A program made the position numbers and the translations under genes. A stretch of 64,000 nucleotides of DNA from Arthrobacter sp. StoSoilB5. GTDB taxonomy: Bacteria; Actinomycetota; Actinomycetes; Actinomycetales; Micrococcaceae. The notes under the pieces are model-generated. The model searched no databases. It saw only the letters and a list, made by a program, of their open reading frames with translations, and was not told where the DNA came from. The DNA lies in assembly GCF_019977235.1 (NCBI RefSeq), contig NZ_AP024646.1, positions 5,235,526 through 5,299,525 of the forward strand, in the 5' to 3' direction. Positions within the stretch are counted from its first letter, which is position 1. The number at the start of each line of letters is the position of its first letter. This document shows, piece after piece, positions 16,736 to 24,414 of the stretch.

Positions 16736-18018
16736 TATTCCCCCTTTTCGCCGTTCCAGTGCAGCTCGGCGTGGACCGCCCAGCCTCCCCTTTTGCTTGG
16801 ACCGGCACTAACGATTCCAGCATAGATTCCTGCCCGTTCACGCATTCCGGCTATGCCCTGCCGCGTGCCCAGGCTGTCCACTGACTCGCCACCCTCCCGG
16901 GTTCCCCGGCCGTCGTCGAGCACGTCAATGGTGACGAAATCACCCTCGCGGGCCACCTGCACATCCACTCGGCTGAGGGAGCGGCCATAACGGAGTACAT
17001 TGGTGAGCGATTCCTGCACGATCCTGTAAACGGTGAGCTCGAATGCCGGGTCTGCCGGGAGCGCGGGCCCCGTGTGCGCGTAGTGCAGCGGCAGGCCGGC
17101 CGTGCGGAATCCGTCCAGGAGCTTGGCCAGATTAAGCCCGGACTCAAGCGGCGTCAGGGGCGCCGGTCGGCCGGAATCGTCGCGGAGGACTCCAAGGACC
17201 CGGCGCATGTCCGCAAGCGCAGCCCTGCCCGTTCGGGAAAGCTCACCCAGTACGTCGCCGGCGCGGTCGGGATCCTTCTTGACCACCACTGCCGCACCGT
17301 CCGACAAACTGATCATCACCGTCAACGAGTGAGCCACGACGTCGTGCATTTCGCGTGCAATCCTGTTGCGCTCGGTGACTTTGCCCAATTGCGTTGTCCG
17401 GGCAGCCCATGCCGCGATCTCGGCCTCATGCTCACGCCGTTGCCTGACCGAGATACCTATGCCCGTGGCCAGCAGGTTGGACAACATGATGGTCACCGCT
17501 GTGGCGATGTTGTTGATGAGGTGGAAGTTCTCCGGGACGTCCTGCAGAGTGTTCATCGTGCTGGGACTTGTCCACATGAAGAGGTACAACAGGCTCAGCG
17601 GCAGGCTCGCAGCGCCAAACACCACCAGCGAAATTGGCCGCTTCCGGGTTGTCGCGACCGCGTAAAGAGCAAACCACAAGCCCGCGGAAACGTTCGAGCC
17701 CCACGGATTCAGGACGGTGGCCAGGACTTCCAGAATCGCGACGGCGGCAACAACCTGAAGCGGATAGCGACGGCGGAATATCAGCACAGTCGCAATCAGA
17801 AGCAGGAGCCCGACAACGAGCCACTTGCCCTCGATGATCGAGGCAATGATGGTGGGCAACGCCAACAACACGTAGCAGAGGACCACCACAGCATCCATCG
17901 CACGCGGACGCTCAAAAAAGTACCGCCGGATACGGCCCCGGCGGCGCTGGGCAATTTCAGCGAAGGACGCGTCCGCTGTGGCAGCCGGCGCGTCCTTCAC
18001 TTGTGGAACTTCACTCAT
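16735..18018 (-). CDS. Sensor histidine kinase (HisKA_3 type)
   Basis: 427 aa. Five or so membrane segments in residues 40-200 without a large external domain, then a HisKA_3 dimerisation helix with the phospho-accepting His near 225 (RNRIAREMHDVVAHSLTVMISL) and an HATPase domain (RIVQESLTNVLRYG, VLDDGRGT, GIAGMRERAG). Membrane-sensing kinases of this type often respond to envelope stress or antibiotics. Partner of the response regulator downstream; the ABC permease stop is 19 bp upstream. Confidence 0.95.
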   Translation of the reverse strand: MSEVPQVKDAPAATADASFAEIAQRRRGRIRRYFFERPRAMDAVVVLCYVLLALPTIIASIIEGKWLVVGLLLLIATVLIFRRRYPLQVVAAVAILEVLATVLNPWGSNVSAGLWFALYAVATTRKRPISLVVFGAASLPLSLLYLFMWTSPSTMNTLQDVPENFHLINNIATAVTIMLSNLLATGIGISVRQRREHEAEIAAWAARTTQLGKVTERNRIAREMHDVVAHSLTVMISLSDGAAVVVKKDPDRAGDVLGELSRTGRAALADMRRVLGVLRDDSGRPAPLTPLESGLNLAKLLDGFRTAGLPLHYAHTGPALPADPAFELTVYRIVQESLTNVLRYGRSLSRVDVQVAREGDFVTIDVLDDGRGTREGGESVDSLGTRQGIAGMRERAGIYAGIVSAGPSKRGGWAVHAELHWNGEKGE

Positions 18019-18036
18019 GGATTGAGCCTAGACGGC

Positions 18037-18888
18037 TCACACATCCCGCTTGTTCAAAAGGACCATCGCCAAGGCCACGGGCACTACCACCCATGCGCCG
18101 AGAACCAGGGCCGCCTGCCAGACTTCCAGCGTGTCCGGAACATGCTCGACGGCGGTCATCGGGTTGATGGTGTTACCCGGAAGGTACTTACGCGCCTCCA
18201 CGAAGAAGTCGCCAGGAATGAGCTGGAAGGCAATCGGTGCCACAAAGAACAGGCCCACCAGGCTCATGATGCCTCCGGCCGAGTTGCGGACAATGGTTCC
18301 GAGCGCCATACCAATTGCGGCCACGGCTGCCACGTAGATGCTGTTGACCAGCAAAAGCTTGATGGACTGCGAGCTACCCAGATCCAGCTTGAGATCGTAG
18401 TTGTCCACGATCGGGAGTGACACGAGGCCCGCAATGAAGGTGGATACCGCAGTCAAAAGGAAGGCGCTGACCATCACCACAATCAACTTGGCCAGGAACG
18501 GCGAGAGTCGCTTCGGGACGGCAGCGAAGGTGGAGCGCGCCATTCCAGTGGTGAATTCGGAACTCATCAGCAGGACGCCCAATGAACCGAGGATGAGCTG
18601 GGCGAATGCGATGCCGGAGGTGGGAATAGTAACTGCGATGTCTCCGCCCTGGGCAGCAATGGCTGCGGCCGCTTCAGGATCCCGCGCTGCCTGTTCGGCG
18701 AACTGTCCCGTTCCCCAGGCCGAAAGTGCTGCGAAGCCAACCATGACCAGCCCGGTGGAAGCCAGGAGAATCAGCGTGGACAACAGCGTGCGGAACTTGA
18801 TGAACTCGGAGTTCAGTACGCGGTGGAACGCCGGTCCCGGACCGACGGAGTTACGCATGGACCTGCGGTCCAAAGTGGTGGTGCTCAT
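18037..18888 (-). CDS. ABC-2 type transporter permease
   Basis: 283 aa, six hydrophobic segments. N-terminus FHRVLNSEFIKFRTLLSTLILLASTGLVMVGF and SEFTTGMARSTFAAVPKRLSPFLAKLIV are typical of ABC-2 exporter permeases. Start is two bases after the ATPase stop. Forms an exporter with the ATPase at 18891-19835; cargo unknown. Confidence 0.9.
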   Translation of the reverse strand: MSTTTLDRRSMRNSVGPGPAFHRVLNSEFIKFRTLLSTLILLASTGLVMVGFAALSAWGTGQFAEQAARDPEAAAAIAAQGGDIAVTIPTSGIAFAQLILGSLGVLLMSSEFTTGMARSTFAAVPKRLSPFLAKLIVVMVSAFLLTAVSTFIAGLVSLPIVDNYDLKLDLGSSQSIKLLLVNSIYVAAVAAIGMALGTIVRNSAGGIMSLVGLFFVAPIAFQLIPGDFFVEARKYLPGNTINPMTAVEHVPDTLEVWQAALVLGAWVVVPVALAMVLLNKRDV

Positions 18889-18890
18889 GT

Positions 18891-19835
18891 CTACTTCCCT
18901 CCGGCCTGAACGGGAACCGAGGCCCCGGCGGTGATATGCGAGTGGTATTCGACCTCATCCTTGGTCAACTCCATGTATGCCTCTTCGAGGCTTGCCTGGA
19001 GCGGGGTCAACTCGTAGACCATGATCTGGTTGTCCAGGGCCGTTCGGGCGATGCCGCGCGGATCCAAACCCGAAACTTCCAGCAACTCCCGCTCGTGGAC
19101 TTCCACGGAGACGCCCGTTCCGGCGAGCAGTTGCATGAGGCGCTCCGGCTGGTCCGTTCGGACCCGGGTGCGGGCCTGGCCTTTGCCGGTGATGATCTCT
19201 GCGATGGGTGCATCCGCGATAATCTTGCCGCGTCCGATCACGATCAAATGATCAGCCGTCAACGCCATCTCACTCATGAGGTGGCTGGACAGGAACACAG
19301 TGCGGCCCTCGGAAGCAAGGTACTTGACCAGGTTGCGAACCCAGACCACGCCTTCCGGATCCAGTCCGTTGACGGGTTCGTCCAGGATGATGGTCTGCGG
19401 ATCGCCCAGCAGCGCTGCGGCAATGCCGAGGCGCTGACCCATTCCGAGCGAGAAACCCTTGACCTTCTTCTTGGCGACCTCGCCCAGCCCGGTCATCTCA
19501 ATGACCTCCCGCACCCGGCTCTTGGGGATGCTGTGCGTCGCGGCCATCGCCAGCAGGTGGTTGTACGCCGTTCGACTCGTATGGACGGCCTTGGCGTCCA
19601 ACAGGGCACCGATTTCACGCAATGGCGCAACGTGCTTGGCGAACGGCTCTCCGTTCACGGTCACGGACCCCGCAGTGGGAGTATCGAGCCCCATGATCAT
19701 GCGCATCGTGGTGGACTTGCCGGCTCCGTTCGGGCCCAGGAAGCCCGTCACCCGTCCGGCTTGGACAGTGAAACTGACACCGCCCACGGCGGTCTTCTCG
19801 CCGTAGACCTTCGTCAGGCCTTTTGCTTCGATCAT
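18891..19835 (-). CDS. ABC transporter ATP-binding protein (DrrA/CcmA type)
   Basis: 314 aa from MIEAKGLTKVYGEKTAVGG; this ATG has GAGGAGG upstream, longer in-frame starts do not. Walker A GFLGPNGAGKSTTMRMIMG, signature FSLGMGQRLGIAAALLG, Walker B TIILDEPVNGLDPEG and the H-loop SSHLMSEM are all present. A C-terminal extension is typical of DrrA-like drug exporter ATPases. First gene of the operon with the permease, kinase and regulator. Confidence 0.95.
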   Translation of the reverse strand: MIEAKGLTKVYGEKTAVGGVSFTVQAGRVTGFLGPNGAGKSTTMRMIMGLDTPTAGSVTVNGEPFAKHVAPLREIGALLDAKAVHTSRTAYNHLLAMAATHSIPKSRVREVIEMTGLGEVAKKKVKGFSLGMGQRLGIAAALLGDPQTIILDEPVNGLDPEGVVWVRNLVKYLASEGRTVFLSSHLMSEMALTADHLIVIGRGKIIADAPIAEIITGKGQARTRVRTDQPERLMQLLAGTGVSVEVHERELLEVSGLDPRGIARTALDNQIMVYELTPLQASLEEAYMELTKDEVEYHSHITAGASVPVQAGGK

Positions 19836-19991
19836 GGAAGCGTTCCCTCCTCGGAGCACATGTGAGTGCAGATGAGTTTTTGACTGTACTGACAACGCTA
19901 GTCAGGGAGGGAGCGGAAATCGCCTGTCTCAGGGATGATTCAGGGTTCAGTCAGGGTAGTCCTCGCGGATGACGCCGTGAACCTGGCGTCC

Positions 19992-21494
19992 CTAGTCCGC
20001 GGGCAGTGGCGAGTACACGCGGAGCTCACGCCTCTTGACAGTGAACACGGCGCTCCGGACGCCCGGCTTCGGTTCACCGTCCACGGCGAGGACCAAAGGT
20101 TGGCCAATCGCCTCAACGGTGACGGTGGTTGCCTCGGTCAAATGAGTGACTTTTGAAGCAGCAACTGTGCCTGTGACCACCGCCCAGAGCAGGCGGGCGC
20201 GGGCAAACGGTTCGTCCGCCGTGATCATGCGGAGATCGAAGAGGCCATCGTCCAACACAGGGCGTCGAAGCGGAGCGTGGTCGCTTGGGTAGTACCTTCC
20301 GCGCCCCAAATACAGGATCCATAGCTTATGTTTCACGCCGTTCACCAAGAGCGTGGTGGGTGAGTTCACGCCGAACGTTCGTAGCGATGCCACCACGCTG
20401 GCCAACGGTTTACCCATGGCGGGCTGCAGGCGCTCACGGCGGCGCACAAGGTTCGGATACACTCCAACGCTGGCCGTATTCAGCATGGCAATCTCGCTGG
20501 TCTCGGGGTTGTCAGGCAGGCCGCGCTGGACGGCAACATGCCCGAAATCCACAAAGGCGGCCTGTCCTTGGGTGACAGCCTCGATTGCGTCGTCAATCGA
20601 ACCCGTTCCGAGGTCACGGGCAAAGTGGTTGAGGGTGCCGCCGGGCAAAACCAGCAAAGGCAGGGAATGCTCGACGGCGGTTGCCGCCGCTGAGCCAACC
20701 GTCCCGTCACCACCCCACACGCCAAGCGCAACGGTGCCCGGCCGGGTAGCTGCTGCTTCAAGTTCAGCGGCTACCTCCTCTCCCTCAGCAATTTCATGAA
20801 TATGCGCCTTAGGGAATACAGCTTTCAGAAGCTCGCTGGTTTCGGGGGAGTAGGAACCGCCCAAGACGTTGACCGCAATACTCAGCCCCTCGCCGTCGGA
20901 AATCGCTGGAGCTTCCGCCGGCGTTCGTCGGGGCTTGGGCTCTTCAGGCTTGGCCGGCCACCACTTGCGCGTCAGCAGGGCAGCACCCGCGCCAAGGGCA
21001 GAACCAAACACAACGTCCGATGGCCAGTGGGCCCCTGTGTGCACACGCGAGTAGGCAACGCCCGCTGCGATGGGCGCGAGGACGGCGCCCAAGGCGGGCG
21101 AAACCATCCCTGCTCCCACCGCAAAAGCCACGGCCGAAGCTGAGTGTCCGGACGGCATGGAGGAACTGACCGGCTGTGGGTGTACGAACCTGAAAATGGG
21201 CAGGTGTTCCGGCAAAGGCCGCCTCCGCGGGAGCGCCGTTTTGAAAATGAGGTTAGTAACCCCGGAAGCCACGCCCAACGCAAGCAGTCCATGCAGGGCT
21301 GCTCTCCTCGGTTTTCCTGGAACCGTGGCCATGAATCCCGCGATGCCGAACCACAGCTTTCCCTTGGTGGCCGCTGCTGAGAGCCGTCGGAAGAAATCAT
21401 CATGTTCGCCTTGCGGCTGGCGCGAAACCGCCCTGAGCAGGAACTGATCGAATCTTGCCACGTGTTTGGGGCCCTTGCCCAGGAAACCTCGCAT
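19992..21494 (-). CDS. PAP2 phosphatase - diacylglycerol kinase fusion protein
   Basis: 500 aa from the ATG at 21494 (MRGFLGKGPK); an ATG at 21518 is also in frame. The N-terminal half is a PAP2-type lipid phosphatase: KTALPRRRP, SSMPSGHSASAVAFA and SRVHTGAHWPSDVVFG hold the three catalytic motifs. After a Pro/Lys-rich linker (about 190-215), the C-terminal half is a DAGK catalytic domain with GVWGGDGTVGSAA and LPGGTLNHFARDLG. One chain could both dephosphorylate phosphatidic-acid-like lipids and phosphorylate diacylglycerol. Divergent from a second PAP2 gene. Confidence 0.93.
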   Translation of the reverse strand: MRGFLGKGPKHVARFDQFLLRAVSRQPQGEHDDFFRRLSAAATKGKLWFGIAGFMATVPGKPRRAALHGLLALGVASGVTNLIFKTALPRRRPLPEHLPIFRFVHPQPVSSSMPSGHSASAVAFAVGAGMVSPALGAVLAPIAAGVAYSRVHTGAHWPSDVVFGSALGAGAALLTRKWWPAKPEEPKPRRTPAEAPAISDGEGLSIAVNVLGGSYSPETSELLKAVFPKAHIHEIAEGEEVAAELEAAATRPGTVALGVWGGDGTVGSAAATAVEHSLPLLVLPGGTLNHFARDLGTGSIDDAIEAVTQGQAAFVDFGHVAVQRGLPDNPETSEIAMLNTASVGVYPNLVRRRERLQPAMGKPLASVVASLRTFGVNSPTTLLVNGVKHKLWILYLGRGRYYPSDHAPLRRPVLDDGLFDLRMITADEPFARARLLWAVVTGTVAASKVTHLTEATTVTVEAIGQPLVLAVDGEPKPGVRSAVFTVKRRELRVYSPLPAD

Positions 21495-21588
21495 TCCACC
21501 ACAGTAGCGCGCGCCCATCGGCAGGACCCGGGCGGCGTACCGAGACGTACAAACACCCCATGCGACCGCCCATGGCTACGATGAGTGC

Positions 21589-22293
21589 ATGATCCGCGTC
21601 CTGCGCCCGCGCCAACGGCCAAGTTGGCAGATCATCACGCCTGCCTTGCTTTTGCTATGCGGGTTCGCAGTTCCGGGCGCCTTCCTCGTGGCCGGTCAAG
21701 GGGAACCCGCCTTCGACAGAATTGATACAACGTGGCAGGCCTATTCATTCACACTGCACGCCCCTTTCTGGGATGCAGTAAACGTGGTGCTCAACTGGGC
21801 TGGCTATGTGGGCATGCTGGTGTTTCACGTAGTTCTGGCGGTCACGCTACTTATCTGGCGACGCCCCAGGGCTGCCGCCTTCTCCGCACTTGCCGGTCTT
21901 TCTGCCCTTGCACTCACGCAACTGGCTAAGGCCGTTGTTGGGCGGAATCGGCCCCAAGGCGCCAAGGTGCTCACAGATACCGGTTCATATCCGTCGGGGC
22001 ATGTTTCTGCGACCACTGCCTTCCTCGTTGTCATGGCTTTGCTGATCGGCCGGCACTGGGCGAAAGTGCTGGCTGTTCTTGGGATACTCGCCATGATGGT
22101 CAGCAGGACATACTTGTCTGCCCACTGGTTAAGCGATGTCCTGGGCGGTGCTTGCCTTGCCGCCGGCGTGGTTCTCCTCTTGTGGTGGCCTATGCGCAAT
22201 ATATGTATCCAAGAGAATGAAACCGCTGGCGGGGAGACTATTTGGCGCGCAAGGGTTTTGCGACGCCAGCAAGCAGCAAGGCAACCAAAATAG
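21589..22293 (+). CDS. PAP2 superfamily phosphatase (membrane)
   Basis: 234 aa, about six membrane segments. The PAP2 motifs are KAVVGRNRPQGAK, YPSGHVSATTAF and SRTYLSAHWLSDVLGGACLA. Probably a phosphatidate or undecaprenyl-pyrophosphate type lipid phosphatase facing outside. Its last 56 bases overlap the end of the MFS gene on the other strand. Divergent from the PAP2-DAGK fusion gene with a short shared promoter region. Confidence 0.92.
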   Translation: MIRVLRPRQRPSWQIITPALLLLCGFAVPGAFLVAGQGEPAFDRIDTTWQAYSFTLHAPFWDAVNVVLNWAGYVGMLVFHVVLAVTLLIWRRPRAAAFSALAGLSALALTQLAKAVVGRNRPQGAKVLTDTGSYPSGHVSATTAFLVVMALLIGRHWAKVLAVLGILAMMVSRTYLSAHWLSDVLGGACLAAGVVLLLWWPMRNICIQENETAGGETIWRARVLRRQQAARQPK

Positions 22294-23431
22294 GCGCAAT
22301 GATGGCCAGCAGCGCCATGTGGATCCCGGTGAGGTCGCCAAGGTAACCCAGAAGCGGCGGGCCGGCCAAGAACGCGACGTAGCCAATGGTGGAGACCACG
22401 GAAACCCGGGCGGCCGCGTGCTTCGGATCATCGGCTGCAGCGGACATGCCCATGGGGAACGCAAGCGCGGCACCAACGCCCCAGAGTGCAGCACCAACGC
22501 CGGCCAGCACCACGTTTCCGGCAAAGACGAACAACCCCAGGCCCAGCGCTGCGGCGGCCATGCTGGCACGTAGTACTGCCACTCGGCCGAACCTGTCAAT
22601 GACTTTGCCGCCGAGGAACCGCATCCCGGTCATAGCCGCAACGAAGAGCGCAAAGAGCAGTGCACCGGTCGCTTCGGAGGCACCCAGGCCGTCAACGGCG
22701 GCCTTTGCAATCCAGTCGTTTCCGGCCCCTTCCGTGAGCGTCGCACCCAAAACCACCACACCGATGAGTATGGTCCGGCCGTCCCGCCAAGCGGTGGGTC
22801 CCTTGGGAGCCGGCGCACCGTCGTCGAGCGTTTCAACCACTGCAGCCTCGTGCGGCAGGAAGTACCGCGGTACGGTCAGCACGAGGACAACAGCAAGGGC
22901 GGCGATCACGAGCAAATGCTCCGGCAGGCCGACACCAAGTTGCGAGAGTCCTGCGCCAATCAAGGCGCCCACAAACGCACCGCCGCTGAACGCAGCATGG
23001 AACTGCGGCATGATGGTGCGCTGGAGCCGGTGTTCGACGTCGGCCCCTTCGATGTTCTGGGCCACGTCCCACAGGCCGATGCCGATGCCAAAGAGGAAGA
23101 GCGCCATGGCCGTAGCTGGAACGGACGCGGCCATCAGGGAGAACGCGATGGCCGCACCGGCAGCGCCCGCCACAATACCGGCCACACGGACCGTATTCGC
23201 GGTGCCGATCCTGCCCACCACCCAGCCAGCGGACGGCAAAGCCACCAATGAACCGACGGCGGTGCAAAGCAAAAGCGTGCCCATTTGACCGGAGGTCAGG
23301 CTGAGGGCCTCCGTAACGGCTGGAATGCGTGCCGCCCAGCTGGCAAATACCAAACCGTTCATGGCGAAGATCAAGAACGTCGCCATGGCCGCTGCGTTGA
23401 CGTTGGTGGTGCTTCTGGTGCTGGTGGTCAT
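22238..23431 (-). CDS. MFS transporter
   Basis: 397 aa, twelve membrane segments. Begins in the membrane with MATFLIFAMNGLVFASWAARIPAVTEALSLTSGQMG, as in YbjJ/DHA-like sugar or drug exporters of the major facilitator superfamily. ATG overlaps the stop of the DeoR gene by four bases (ATGA), so the two are coupled and the regulator probably controls the transporter. Substrate unknown. Confidence 0.9.
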   Translation of the reverse strand: MTTSTRSTTNVNAAAMATFLIFAMNGLVFASWAARIPAVTEALSLTSGQMGTLLLCTAVGSLVALPSAGWVVGRIGTANTVRVAGIVAGAAGAAIAFSLMAASVPATAMALFLFGIGIGLWDVAQNIEGADVEHRLQRTIMPQFHAAFSGGAFVGALIGAGLSQLGVGLPEHLLVIAALAVVLVLTVPRYFLPHEAAVVETLDDGAPAPKGPTAWRDGRTILIGVVVLGATLTEGAGNDWIAKAAVDGLGASEATGALLFALFVAAMTGMRFLGGKVIDRFGRVAVLRASMAAAALGLGLFVFAGNVVLAGVGAALWGVGAALAFPMGMSAAADDPKHAAARVSVVSTIGYVAFLAGPPLLGYLGDLTGIHMALLAIIAPILVALLLAGVAKPLRAK

Positions 23432-24195
23432 GCAATCACAACTTCCACGGAGAGTTTGTCGAGCCGGACAAGATCTTCAACGGATGGCTTCAGGTCTGTC
23501 ACGATGACGTCCACAGCCTCCATGTCGGCAACCAAGGCCACCGCGCTGGCATTCCACTTGCTGCCGGAGCAGGCCACTATCACCCGCGACGCCGATTCCA
23601 GGCCGGCGCGCTTCACCGCGGCGTCGTCCAGGTCGTGGGCCAGCAGTCCGTCCTTAAGATTCAGCGCGCATGGCGTGACGACGGCGGTGTCGAACCGCAG
23701 CGAGCGGATGTTCGCTTCGGTCATGGGTCCGCGGAAGGACCTCTCGCCGGGAATGAGGCTGCCTCCGGGGAGAATGAGCTCCGGCCTGCGGCCTTCCTTG
23801 GTGTGCATTAGCGCCTCAACGCCGTGCAATGACATCGGCATCACTGTAAGTTCCCGCTGGCCCAGCCGACGCGCGATCTCGGTGGCGGTGGATCCGCTGT
23901 CCAGCCACACATGCTCGCGGTCCTTCAGCAGCGCATCAACAGCCGCTGCTATTTTGAGCTTCGCATCGTGTTCTTCCAGTTCGCGCTGCCCATAGCCGGG
24001 GTTGTCGCCGCGCGCTACCAGGCTGCGGGCGCCGCCGTGCACCCGCTTCAGCACTCCATTGGCAGCGAGGATCTCAAGGTCTCGACGGATCGTGGCGCCC
24101 GATGCTCCCGTTGCGGCGACCAGCTCGTCCACCGATGCTTCTTCGCGTTTACGCAGCAGCTCGCCAATGAGCCGGTGGCGGTCAGCAGTTCCCAT
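23428..24195 (-). CDS. DeoR-family transcriptional regulator
   Basis: 255 aa. N-terminal DeoR HTH (about 5-58, RHRLIGELLRKREEASVDELVAATGASGATIRRDLEILAANGVLKRVHGG), then a sugar-phosphate-isomerase-like DeoRC sensor (DSGSTATEIARRL, LPGGSLIPGERSFRGP, HDLDDAAVKRAG, VACSGSKWNASAVALVA). Such regulators sense phosphorylated sugars. Coupled to the MFS gene; a TGATCA repeat 30 bp upstream may be its operator. Confidence 0.92.
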   Translation of the reverse strand: MGTADRHRLIGELLRKREEASVDELVAATGASGATIRRDLEILAANGVLKRVHGGARSLVARGDNPGYGQRELEEHDAKLKIAAAVDALLKDREHVWLDSGSTATEIARRLGQRELTVMPMSLHGVEALMHTKEGRRPELILPGGSLIPGERSFRGPMTEANIRSLRFDTAVVTPCALNLKDGLLAHDLDDAAVKRAGLESASRVIVACSGSKWNASAVALVADMEAVDVIVTDLKPSVEDLVRLDKLSVEVVIA

Positions 24196-24224
24196 GCTTC
24201 AAAGGTATCAACCGTATGCCCAGA

Positions 24225-24251
24225 TGATCATTCAATCTGATCATTTGATCA
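24225..24251. promoter_or_regulatory. Candidate DeoR operator: three TGATCA repeats
   Basis: TGATCATT at 24225 and 24238 and TGATCA at 24246, within 27 bp and 30 bp upstream of the deoR-like start. Each TGATCA is itself a palindrome. The position suits autoregulation of the deoR-MFS operon. Confidence 0.5.
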
Positions 24252-24254
24252 CAG

Positions 24255-24408
24255 ATGCTCTCTCACATCCCAACCCTTAAACCCGAATGCTCTCTCACAT
24301 CCCAACCCTTAAACCCGAATGCTCTCTCACATCCCAACCCTTAAACCCGAATGCTCTCTCATCAACTGAGAGAGCATCGGGCGTAAAGGGCCATGATGTG
24401 AGAGAGCG
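24255..24408. repeat. 32-bp tandem repeat array with inverted copy
   Basis: Three near-identical 32-bp units start at 24255, 24287 and 24319 (core CTCTCACATCCCAACCC, then TTAAACCCGA). A fourth starts at 24351 and turns after 11 bases into an 11-bp hairpin (ATGCTCTCTCA / TGAGAGAGCAT, 24351-24377). A diverged inverted copy follows to 24408 (GATGTGAGAGAGC). Located between a promoter and the end of the ABC-F gene; the hairpins could end its transcription. Confidence 0.85.
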
Positions 24409-24414
24409 TGCGGA

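Noticed and set aside
17074..18420. 448-codon plus-strand frame across the kinase and ABC permease genes
   Set aside because: It is antisense to two well-supported genes, rich in His/Arg/Gln, with no family pattern.
24255..24408. CRISPR array
   Set aside because: Units are contiguous 32-bp tandem repeats without variable spacers, and no cas genes are present.
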